Source of the DNA: a virus
IMG/VR virus record: IMGVR_UViG_3300025131_000111
Coordinates: 1-40,595 of that record
Strand: one strand, 5' to 3'
DNA: 40,595 nucleotides
Below, in pieces: positions 30,994 through 38,962 of this stretch. The notes under the pieces are model-generated. The model made no database searches, had not been told where the DNA came from, and saw only the letters and a list, made by a program, of their open reading frames with translations. Position 1 is the first letter of the stretch. Every line of letters starts with the position of its first letter. The position numbers were made by a program, and so were the translations under genes.

Positions 30994-31318
30994 TCTTGTT
31001 GCCTCCTACCTTTGAGATACCGCTCTTAATTTCATCAGCCATTAATCCGACAATGATTCCTGCCGCTGATGTTACAGGAACGCTAAAGATGGATAAAGCG
31101 AGCAAGATGACATCCATATGCGGTGCTACTTCTGCCGGTTTACTCGTAGTCTTCCAAACTATTAAAACTCCTAAAACTACGAAACTGAGGAACAAGGGTC
31201 CAAGCATGACGATTGTGAGAAACTGCCCACCTGTTAAGCTAGTCTTTGACGAAACCTCAAGTTCCGCTATCCTAGCCTTGGCTTCAACTAATTCCTCTTC
31301 AACCGTCTGTTCACTCAA
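30983..31318 (-). CDS. Coiled coil plus two-TM protein (111 aa)
   Basis: TTG start 31318 overlapping the previous stop as TTGA. Residues 5-25 are a Glu/Ala coiled coil (VEEELVEAKARIAELEV), residues ~32-54 a membrane helix (FLTIVMLGPLFLSFVVLGVL), residues ~70-95 a second one (ILLALSIFSVPVTSAAGIIV), then a basic tail. Holin/antiholin-like layout. Confidence 0.6.
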   Translation of the reverse strand: MSEQTVEEELVEAKARIAELEVSSKTSLTGGQFLTIVMLGPLFLSFVVLGVLIVWKTTSKPAEVAPHMDVILLALSIFSVPVTSAAGIIVGLMADEIKSGISKVGGNKNEG

Positions 31319-31557
31319 CTCACAGATTCCACTATTGTCTCAGCATCTTTAACAACGGCATTGCCGTTCTTTAATTGCTCCAGTTCCTGACCTTGTTTTG
31401 TAATGATAATCTGAAATCGAATATTATCGAATTTGGTGGCAATTAATTGATCGCTTTGAAGCAAGGCATTAATACATTGATTCAAATCTTCCTGAGTCAA
31501 TTGCTCAAGGGATTCCTTAACAAAGTTTCTCTGCTCTGGTTGCTGTTCTTGTGTCAT
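31315..31557 (-). CDS. Small helical protein (80 aa)
   Basis: ATG 31557 overlaps the previous stop (TAATG). Gln/Glu-rich helices: MTQEQQPEQRNFVKESLEQL and FQIIITKQGQELEQLKNGN. No cysteines, no membrane segment. Coupled to the membrane gene that follows. Not recognised. Confidence 0.55.
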   Translation of the reverse strand: MTQEQQPEQRNFVKESLEQLTQEDLNQCINALLQSDQLIATKFDNIRFQIIITKQGQELEQLKNGNAVVKDAETIVESVS

Positions 31558-31814
31558 TATTCAGCCGCCGTAAAGGTTGGGGTTGACGGTTTAGCCGCTG
31601 ATGTTAGTTGCTTTTCTGCCGCATGGATAATTCCATTTGCCGCTGAGTTAGCAAGGTGTACCGAATAAGTTGCGTCAGTAAAAGCCACTTCTTCTACCGC
31701 CCCTTCCCTATTCATCCAAGCAAGAGCGTTGACCCTTGTTGCTGAAGGAATCGTTGCGGTCTTCGCATCACCTCCCTCTACTTGAACGACGATTGTAATA
31801 TCACCTGTAGCCAT
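31557..31814 (-). CDS. Small beta-rich protein (85 aa) after the fibre
   Basis: MATGDITIVVQVEGGDAKTA and a TDATYSVHLANSAANG middle; Ala/Thr-rich, no Cys. Starts three bases after the fibre stop. Could be a fibre cofactor or internal head/tail protein; not recognised. Confidence 0.55.
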   Translation of the reverse strand: MATGDITIVVQVEGGDAKTATIPSATRVNALAWMNREGAVEEVAFTDATYSVHLANSAANGIIHAAEKQLTSAAKPSTPTFTAAE

Positions 31815-31817
31815 ATT

Positions 31818-34800
31818 TCAGCCTCCTAATTTTTTTAATCTTTCATCTATTTCTTTAATCGCTTGAGTAAGCAATGGGGTCAGTCTTCCGTAATCAATTG
31901 ACTGCGGTTGAACGTCCCCATTTTCAGCAACGGCATCTTTTATTCCAATGACCGCTTCTGGCAAAACCTCTGCTAATTCGTGGGCGAAGAATCCGAACTT
32001 TTCCCTGTCAGGAATGTTTTTGAAATTGTATTTATACGGCTTCATCTGGTGAATACGATCTATTGCGTCGGTGATTTCAGCCTCGTTTTCCTTGAGCCTG
32101 TAATCTGATGTTGTGGAGTATGTTGTGGAACTGCCGTCGTGGGTTATCTTTCCTCGTTCAGCGGCATCCGCAAATCGAATTAAATTCCTTGTGCCGCTTG
32201 CACCTTTATTGAAAACTTCCATTGTGGGCGTTGCACTTGTTGAATGGTCTATGCCGACATAAATCGTGGACGCATTAACCAATATTCGTCTGGCTGATCC
32301 TGTAATAGTGCTCCCGACATGGATGCCATAAGTATCATCTGTGTCATCAATTCCTATGGTGTAATCAGCGGCACTCCCATCGAATACAATACTAGTATCC
32401 TCTGCTCCCCCGTCACCGATTGTTACAACCGGATTTGTACCCGATATCGTCATATGGGTCGCACCTGCAATGTCGAAATTAATCTGAGTGGTTGCATCTA
32501 TCGTTATCGGATAAGAACCGTGAATAAGAAGCCCAACCGATGCCCTCGTATCGTAATCCATCTGGATTTCCATATAGCGAGTATCTGCCGTGCTAAACGT
32601 CCAAGCAAGTCCTGTAGAGTCTGTGCCAACACCACCACCTTTTAAGTAAATCCACTTACCATCGCCGTCTAATGTAATGTCGTCCTTAACCCTTAACGTC
32701 CCATCCAGTTGAGTTGCTCCGTTATCTACCCAGAGGGCAAACTTGTTAGTGATAGTGACGTTGCCATCGGCATCACTCGGAGCATCCTCTATCCATAAGG
32801 TCGCGCCGTTTGTAAATGTGAGAGTATTACTATCCCCTGCCCACGCTTGCGACCTGAGAGCCATAACCGATTGAGTGCCGACAGTAACATCGCCACCAGA
32901 GGCATTTGTCCAATTTACTGTTCCTTGCTCAAAATAAAGCGTAGAAGATTCTGCATTGGCGGCGGCTAACGTCGCTCCGGGTCTGATTGATATCAGGTTA
33001 TTTGCCCCTGCGTCTCTGAATAAACCAATGGACGGCGTACTTCCAATAGTGAAAGCTGTTGTCGTGCCGAGTGTGGTTCCTTTACCTATAGTGAGAACAT
33101 CAGCAGCATCTTCTAATCCTATGTGATAATCAACTGTGTTGCCATCGAATACAATGGACGTATCTTCTGCACCATTATCGCCAATTATCATTCGGGGATT
33201 TGTCCCTGCTATTTGAAAATTATGATAGACATAGAACGTATCAACGCTAGAAGCGAACTGAGCCGCTACTCCTCCAGACCAGTTACCATGTAAAAATCTC
33301 AGGGAATCATTTGCGTCATTCCCATAAGAATCTAGTGACCAACCAATCGAGTTATCTGTTGCTTTTCCAAAGTTTAACTGACCACCTTCATAACCTGTAT
33401 CCGCTCTATAGATATAAGCATGACCTGTAACTGATATGCTCGATGCAAATGTAGCAGCTTGGGCAAAAGCAACCCCACCGCCATCAGCTATGGTCATCGC
33501 TAGGTCGCCATCGGTGAAGTCGATGGTTGCTACCTCAAGAGAACCAGTTATTTCTACACCAGATGTGTGAGTGGCTAACTTAACTGCGTTATCATAGTAA
33601 AGAGATACAGCACCGTCTTCAGCCATATACATTACTTGTTCGTCATCAGCGGCATTACGAAGACTGTATATATTAGCCCTTATTATTAATGCTCCTGTAC
33701 CGCCTTCATCAAGATAGGTATTACTACCATTGTGAAATATCTGGAAGTCATTACCGTCACCAAAGGACATATAGGCTTGGTCTTTAAACTCAAGTCTATT
33801 ATCTGATTGGTCCCATGTCAGGTCACGTCCAGACGTATCACCATAGAAAGTAACATCGACTCCAGTACCGTCTTTCCCAAAATGTACATCACCATAAGTA
33901 GTAACCGTCCCATCTAATCTTGTTTCACCAGAATCTACGAATAGAGCATAGTTATTGGTAGCTGCTGTTGATGCGTTCTGTATATAAACCGTTGCTGCTG
34001 TAGTTACTGAACCAGATGTTTCGGTTATATTCGGCTCAATAAACCATGCTGAATAAACATTATGAGCATTGCCGGAATTAATTACAGTTCCTGCTGGTTG
34101 CACCTGAAGTCCTGCTAATGTACCTGTTCCATCAGTAGCAGTTATAGTTCCTCTAACCCTTAAAGAAACAGCCTGTGATGTATCAGAGAAAGCACGGTCA
34201 ATAGTTAATGTATATGATGAGTCCAGTCCAGAACCATTACCAAATACGCTATAGCCTTCCATGTCGAGATTGCCATTCATAGTGACATTCTGAGAAAATG
34301 TTTTTGCACCAGTAAAAGTTTGTGTAGTACTTAGATGTGCTGTATCTGCGTCAAGGTATGCTGAAGCTACTGCAGTACCTTGCCACACACCAGTAGCTAT
34401 AGTCCCTACAGCAGTTACTTGTGTTTGTGAAGCGTCTACATTTAGTGTGTTAGTGGATAAGGTTAATCCTGTTCCATCAACCAAAGCTGTTTTAGAGATA
34501 TCGATAGCAGCACCAGACGCTACACTTGCATTAACTACAGCATCGGCTGCTAGTTCATCTGCTCCAACTGCATCATCTGCAAGGTGAGCATTGTCTATTG
34601 AGCCATCTGTGTAGTGTTCACTGTCTATAGCATCATCGGCAATCTTGGCTCCAGTAATAGCATCTGCTGCTATATAGGCAGAAGCTATTGCAGTACCCTG
34701 CCATACCCCAGTACCTATGGTTCCTGTAGTTACCAGCCCGGTCATAGTAGTAATACTATTTTGGGTTGATGTTGCTATTGTGCCAGCAATCGTACCGCCC

Positions 34801-35480
34801 GAAACATTTATACCAGCACTGAATACTGGTATCTGGTTCATCGTAACTACGCCGCCAGATGAGATTGCTATAGCATCTGTATCACTAGCCGAGCCAATGT
34901 TACCAGCATCAGGTATAACTATACTACCACCAGTGGTCATTAAGCCGCCACCAGTATAAGTACCTGACACGTCTAGGTTTGCATTTACATCGGCGAGTGT
35001 TGCGTTTAGTTCGATTTCGTCTGTAGCATTAATATCCAGTATTGCGTTAGTAGGCGCATTGATATACTGGCTCGCATCATTGAACTGAATCGCCATCGTA
35101 CTGTTGAGTAGTAATCCAGTATCTGCTACGTGTGTTAGCGTTACGTCTTGGTCATTACCAAGATTTATTACCGCACCGTCTGCCAGAAATAAATCTGAAA
35201 ACTCTAGTGCAGCAGTTCCTAATCCTGCGCCGTCAGCCGCATCTGGTACGAGGTCTGTAACGATAGCAGGACTAGCTACCCACTCTGGGGCAGTGCCTGC
35301 ACTGTTAACTGATAGTATTGTTTTTGCTGCGCCTATTCCGAGGCGTGATAGCTGTGACGTAGATGAGGCATAAGGAATATCGCCAGCGGCTTGGTTGTTG
35401 AATATATGAGTACCAACGGCTTCCCACTCCGCTTTCGATATAGCAATACCTACATCAACGTGACGTAGTTCGTTAGCCAT
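31818..35480 (-). CDS. Tail fibre with C-terminal S74 chaperone (1,220 aa; chimaeric junction inside)
   Basis: The ORF is intact. Its N-terminus (MANELRHVDVGIAISKAEWE) and most of its length come from the phage B side; bases 31,818-32,806 also complete the phage A fibre. Repeats of the IGD-GAEDTSIVFDG-DY-IG type occur. The last ~97 residues are an intramolecular chaperone (peptidase S74): SDYRLKENE with the catalytic Ser-Lys region, FGFFAHELAEVLPEAV, IDYGRLTPLLTQAIKEID. It trimerises the fibre, then cuts itself off. The 127-bp segment 32,807-32,933 is where the two fibre versions meet. Confidence 0.85.
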   Translation of the reverse strand: MANELRHVDVGIAISKAEWEAVGTHIFNNQAAGDIPYASSTSQLSRLGIGAAKTILSVNSAGTAPEWVASPAIVTDLVPDAADGAGLGTAALEFSDLFLADGAVINLGNDQDVTLTHVADTGLLLNSTMAIQFNDASQYINAPTNAILDINATDEIELNATLADVNANLDVSGTYTGGGLMTTGGSIVIPDAGNIGSASDTDAIAISSGGVVTMNQIPVFSAGINVSGGTIAGTIATSTQNSITTMTGLVTTGTIGTGVWQGTAIASAYIAADAITGAKIADDAIDSEHYTDGSIDNAHLADDAVGADELAADAVVNASVASGAAIDISKTALVDGTGLTLSTNTLNVDASQTQVTAVGTIATGVWQGTAVASAYLDADTAHLSTTQTFTGAKTFSQNVTMNGNLDMEGYSVFGNGSGLDSSYTLTIDRAFSDTSQAVSLRVRGTITATDGTGTLAGLQVQPAGTVINSGNAHNVYSAWFIEPNITETSGSVTTAATVYIQNASTAATNNYALFVDSGETRLDGTVTTYGDVHFGKDGTGVDVTFYGDTSGRDLTWDQSDNRLEFKDQAYMSFGDGNDFQIFHNGSNTYLDEGGTGALIIRANIYSLRNAADDEQVMYMAEDGAVSLYYDNAVKLATHTSGVEITGSLEVATIDFTDGDLAMTIADGGGVAFAQAATFASSISVTGHAYIYRADTGYEGGQLNFGKATDNSIGWSLDSYGNDANDSLRFLHGNWSGGVAAQFASSVDTFYVYHNFQIAGTNPRMIIGDNGAEDTSIVFDGNTVDYHIGLEDAADVLTIGKGTTLGTTTAFTIGSTPSIGLFRDAGANNLISIRPGATLAAANAESSTLYFEQGTVNWTNASGGDVTVGTQSVMALRSQAWAGDSNTLTFTNGATLWIEDAPSDADGNVTITNKFALWVDNGATQLDGTLRVKDDITLDGDGKWIYLKGGGVGTDSTGLAWTFSTADTRYMEIQMDYDTRASVGLLIHGSYPITIDATTQINFDIAGATHMTISGTNPVVTIGDGGAEDTSIVFDGSAADYTIGIDDTDDTYGIHVGSTITGSARRILVNASTIYVGIDHSTSATPTMEVFNKGASGTRNLIRFADAAERGKITHDGSSTTYSTTSDYRLKENEAEITDAIDRIHQMKPYKYNFKNIPDREKFGFFAHELAEVLPEAVIGIKDAVAENGDVQPQSIDYGRLTPLLTQAIKEIDERLKKLGG
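32807..32933. repeat. Exact direct repeat, right copy (127 bp)
   Basis: Same 127 bases as positions 1-127, in the same codon phase within the fibre gene. To the left the sequence continues as phage A; to the right it drifts away gradually from the phage A fibre. Confidence 0.97.
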
Positions 35481-35489
35481 TCGGCCTCC

Positions 35490-35888
35490 TTATGCTATTA
35501 AATCTACTGCTAAGGAAAATGTCATGTTTGTTCCCCCGACTGTAGCGTGCGCTCTAAACTGCATAGGTAATATACCATTGCATACCTTCCCAGCTTCTAC
35601 TGTGAGGCCGGGATATATGGTCATGATTGTGGGGCCAGTTGTTACTGCATCCGCTTGCGGAATCGCATAGGCTCCTGTCCCTGCCACATCGTCGGCTAGG
35701 TCTACCCAATCACCGCCTATAGGGTCTAGCACTTGTAGTTTTACATCAAGCGTTGACGTGCCTGTCTCGGCGGTAATATCCAGATAGAATATCCCACCTT
35801 TAGCGCAGTGGTTAGTTATTATAGTGCTAGTATGTGCGCCAGCCGCTCTCAGAGCCGAAGAAAACATTATTTCTCGCTGGTTAGCCAT
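35490..35888 (-). CDS. Small structural protein (132 aa), phage B
   Basis: ATG 35888 overlaps the stop of the jelly-roll gene (TAATG); a longer reading from 35,912 is less likely. Beta-rich with FYLDITAETGTSTLDVKLQV and GNGTNMTFSLAVDLIA-like strands. A small virion decoration or fibre-base protein is likely from its place between the jelly-roll protein and the fibre. Confidence 0.6.
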   Translation of the reverse strand: MANQREIMFSSALRAAGAHTSTIITNHCAKGGIFYLDITAETGTSTLDVKLQVLDPIGGDWVDLADDVAGTGAYAIPQADAVTTGPTIMTIYPGLTVEAGKVCNGILPMQFRAHATVGGTNMTFSLAVDLIA

Positions 35889-36643
35889 TAGCTTGCTGTT
35901 CTCCTTTGCCATGCCTTGATATAGTCAACTGTTAATGTCTTGGAGTCACCTGATTCTCTCGACTGTACAAACACCCAAGGTGTAAGGCTAACATCTTTAG
36001 TGCAAGCACCAGTCATTGGTGCTGACCTATAAGTTTGATAACCATTTGCATCTAGTCTATAGAAATGGGCAGTTGTATCTTCAAGTGCTACTATAAGTGT
36101 CTCGTAAGTAGCTGCTACTGGTGCGAGACCGTCTTCAATCTTTGTAGCTTCTGTATCGGTATCTACACCGAAGCACTGCCAGTATGCCGTGTCATCTGTG
36201 TCGAATATCCACCCTACTGCGTCTGTAGCAGTTGTTGAATAAGAGCCTAGCGTATCTACAGCACCCGCATCGTCGTGCGCATCTGTAAAGCCAATTTCTA
36301 TTTTCGCATCCGCAATATCATCTATTTTGATTCGGGCCGCCATGACACAGTTTAGCTGTCCTTGAAAGGTCAACTCTCTACTCATTGCTGAGTATCCATT
36401 GTCTGCTGTACCTGTTACCATTACTATCGTACCATTTGCTCCTGCGGATATTACAGCATCCGCTGAGCTACCACTACCTGTGTCGGCAGTTTGCCACGTT
36501 ACATCTAGTACGTCACCAAGAAAGTCGTCAAATACAACCACTTGGTCTAATGTATTAAATTCTAAAAATCCAAACTCCCTAGCCAACCCTATATTATTTC
36601 GTAGGTTTTGACGGCTTGGGACATGTTGTACCGGGTTAGCCAT
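35888..36643 (-). CDS. Concanavalin-like jelly-roll structural protein, phage B
   Basis: 251 residues. After an N-terminal segment (HVPSRQNLRNNIGLAREFGF), residues ~40-250 read as a lectin/glucanase-like sandwich: FDDFLGDVLDVTWQTADTGS, then FQGQLNCVMAARIKID, AKIEIGFTDA and KTLTVDYIKAWQRR. No catalytic Glu pair was clear. Likely a capsid decoration or glycan-binding fibre part. Confidence 0.65.
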   Translation of the reverse strand: MANPVQHVPSRQNLRNNIGLAREFGFLEFNTLDQVVVFDDFLGDVLDVTWQTADTGSGSSADAVISAGANGTIVMVTGTADNGYSAMSRELTFQGQLNCVMAARIKIDDIADAKIEIGFTDAHDDAGAVDTLGSYSTTATDAVGWIFDTDDTAYWQCFGVDTDTEATKIEDGLAPVAATYETLIVALEDTTAHFYRLDANGYQTYRSAPMTGACTKDVSLTPWVFVQSRESGDSKTLTVDYIKAWQRRTAS

Positions 36644-36998
36644 TATTTTCTCCTATTATAGCTGGGTTCAATTCTATCCTTGTAAACTCAGGCTTGTCTT
36701 TTTTAAATACCGCTCTAATACGCCATTCTTCCATATCCTCTAGTACTACGTCACTATCCATTTCTACTGCCGGGTAGGGGCCGTTCAGCCGTAGCTGTGA
36801 GGCCAGTGCGTACCCACGCTTAATCATTGTACTTAGAAATGTATCTGCTGTAGTTTTTAGATGCGACTTTTTCAAGCCACTACTAGCATCTATAGGCATA
36901 TGACAACTGCCTTCCAAAACTGTATAGGGATTATCCTTCTTGGCATCTAACCTTTTCTGGAGTTTCTCTACATCAATTAAGGGTATTTCATCACTCAA
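36636..36998 (-). CDS. Unknown protein (120 aa), phage B
   Basis: Charged alpha/beta protein (LIDVEKLQKRLDAKKDNPYT, then DMEEWRIRAVFKKDKPEFTR). Overlaps both neighbours by 8 bases, in a compact head-gene run behind the capsid gene. Not recognised. Confidence 0.55.
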   Translation of the reverse strand: MSDEIPLIDVEKLQKRLDAKKDNPYTVLEGSCHMPIDASSGLKKSHLKTTADTFLSTMIKRGYALASQLRLNGPYPAVEMDSDVVLEDMEEWRIRAVFKKDKPEFTRIELNPAIIGENNG

Positions 36999-37374
36999 CG
37001 AGTTCCATATCCGATATACGAACCCCCCAACTGCCTAATCCTTTAAAGTCAACCTTATACTTATGGTTGCCATCCTTTATATGGTAGAAGTCCGGGCCAA
37101 TAGTACCTATGATGCCTTGGGCCTTAACAGCCTCCTGCACGTCTGGTCTCAGCATATCCAGTCTTCCCATAATTATGGAGTGTCTCTCAGCAGTCTCTTT
37201 CAATCTTACTTTTGTACCTTCTGGTATTTGTTCGGTTTCTGGCAAAGGTTCAGTTACGAACAGCTTTTGGGGCTGGGAAGACTTATCTTCCATTTCGGAG
37301 ATGCGGTCTTCCATAGCCCCTAGCTTTTCTAATATTATCCCTAGTGTATCTGCACTACTCTTCTTCGTTGTCAT
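36991..37374 (-). CDS. Coiled-coil protein with beta C-terminus (127 aa), phage B
   Basis: Residues ~8-35 form a coiled coil (LGIILEKLGAMEDRISEMED); the second half has strands with a GPDFYHIKDGNHKYKVDFKG stretch resembling small SH3-like folds. One base of overlap with the capsid stop region. Possibly capsid-associated; not recognised. Confidence 0.55.
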   Translation of the reverse strand: MTTKKSSADTLGIILEKLGAMEDRISEMEDKSSQPQKLFVTEPLPETEQIPEGTKVRLKETAERHSIIMGRLDMLRPDVQEAVKAQGIIGTIGPDFYHIKDGNHKYKVDFKGLGSWGVRISDMELVE

Positions 37375-38240
37375 TATGCTCCTTTAATCCAAACTCCGTG
37401 GTCAGACCTCATAACCTGCTCACCATATAACTGCTCGATTGCAACCTTGTCGGCGAAGTAATCGATGTCAAACATTGTGTGCATGTCAGGGGTCATCTGC
37501 ATTATCAGTGCTTGGGCCTCTCTCTGGAAAAATGTATTGTCGTGTCCTGCGGAGTTGCTACCATCTACGTTAGTAGACTTGTAGACTGGTACTCCGAGGA
37601 AGGAAGATATATAAGCCTTTTCTAACGAAGTATCACGGCCTGTACCGTGGATGTTCGTGTAGTCATTGTTTATATATGTATCCATCTTTAACAGTCCGAC
37701 TTCTGCCGCTGGGGAGATTACAAAGTAGCGACTGTCTGGCGAGGCATTAGCATCGTCAAGATACTGTATGGCCCTTAGATAGTCGTGGTATGTATTCTCT
37801 GCGGCAAGCGTGCCAACTGTCTGTCCAGACCAGTCAGCTTCGACTCGTGAGGCTAACGCATCATCTACGTTTAAACCTAACGCATATCCTAGCTTACCTG
37901 CGTAAGCTGAAAGCTGGTCTCTATCGGACTGGACTTTGGTTATACTCTCAACCGCAATAGCAGCATAGTAATGCTGGTCTACGGTGATAGTAGTGTTTGT
38001 TTCTGTAACGGTCTCATACGTGATGGCCTGATTAGCAGACTTTGCTCGTGCCGCTAAATCACTAATGTTAGGCACATGTATCTTATCGCCTTTCACTAGC
38101 CCATCTTCAAATTTTCGGTCAACTAACTTAGCAAAGACTAATTGTGCTTCTCGTGCGACGATTGCCAAGGTAGACCAAATTTCTGGTATAAAGACGTCAG
38201 CAGTAGTATTGTCAATAAACTCCGTTGCGCCTGTAGCCAT
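37374..38240 (-). CDS. Second major capsid protein (phage B; HK97-fold, T7/P22-like group)
   Basis: 288 residues, no scaffold domain of its own. Typical capsid pattern: FIPEIWSTLAIVAREAQLVF, then DRKFEDGLVKGDKIHVPN, TITVDQHYYAAIAVESIT, the E-loop/A-domain region AGKLGYALGLNVDDALA and a C-terminal LYGEQVMRSDHGVWIKG. It differs in size and sequence from the capsid at 9,919-11,229 and is preceded by a separate scaffold-like gene, so it belongs to a different head system. Confidence 0.85.
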   Translation of the reverse strand: MATGATEFIDNTTADVFIPEIWSTLAIVAREAQLVFAKLVDRKFEDGLVKGDKIHVPNISDLAARAKSANQAITYETVTETNTTITVDQHYYAAIAVESITKVQSDRDQLSAYAGKLGYALGLNVDDALASRVEADWSGQTVGTLAAENTYHDYLRAIQYLDDANASPDSRYFVISPAAEVGLLKMDTYINNDYTNIHGTGRDTSLEKAYISSFLGVPVYKSTNVDGSNSAGHDNTFFQREAQALIMQMTPDMHTMFDIDYFADKVAIEQLYGEQVMRSDHGVWIKGA

Positions 38241-38888
38241 TTATTTTCTCCTAAAAAATTGGTCTAATATGTTATCGGCATGGGATTTCATTTCAGAATC
38301 GCTCATACCTGAAGACATACCTGCATCGCCAACCGTCATGCGCTTGTTGCCTGCGGCGACAGAAGAGCCAGAATCAACTGACCTCCCACCTTCTCGCAGT
38401 CGTTCTTGCACACGCTTCTCGACTTCCGCATCAATGTCTTCTATTGGATTGTCGAACGCAGTCTGCACGGATGATAACGCACCAGCGTAGTCACCCTGCT
38501 CCCACTTAGACCGTGCTTCGTTCATTTGTTCAGAATCCCAAGTACTATCATTGTCGTGTAATACATCAGCAATGTTAGTTCTGTGCATCAGCATCGAAGT
38601 GTCCGCTTGCCTTCGCTGAGATAAGCTATCCTTGACTCCTGTCAGTGGAGAATCCTCGTAACCGCTTTGCGCAAAGTGGTCAATAAGAGATTCAACTGCG
38701 CCCTCCACACGTGATAAGGCCGCCTTAGTTTCGCCTAACTCCAGATACCCTTTTAAGAGTTCCTTGTTTTGGTCTCTGGCCCGGTTCAGTTGTCGTTGCC
38801 AGCCTTTTTGCTCATCAGATACGCCATCGTAGATGTCCGCTTCTGCGTTAGTTCTACCGTCGTTCTGTTGCTCATCATACTCAGCCAC
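38241..38888 (-). CDS. Scaffold-like protein, phage B
   Basis: 215 residues, acidic and Gln/Glu-rich, largely helical (ELGETKAALSRVEGAVESL, then EDIDAEVEKRVQERLREG) with a Ser/Gly linker and a basic tail (ILDQFFRRK). Immediately upstream of the capsid gene, with the helical, polar make-up and basic C-terminus expected of a scaffolding protein that binds the coat protein. Confidence 0.65.
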   Translation of the reverse strand: MAEYDEQQNDGRTNAEADIYDGVSDEQKGWQRQLNRARDQNKELLKGYLELGETKAALSRVEGAVESLIDHFAQSGYEDSPLTGVKDSLSQRRQADTSMLMHRTNIADVLHDNDSTWDSEQMNEARSKWEQGDYAGALSSVQTAFDNPIEDIDAEVEKRVQERLREGGRSVDSGSSVAAGNKRMTVGDAGMSSGMSDSEMKSHADNILDQFFRRK

Positions 38889-38962
38889 GGTTAGTGCCTC
38901 CTTGGATGTCCCACGCTGGTACTCCTATTACATTATACCACATTTATTAAACTCCTGTCAAG

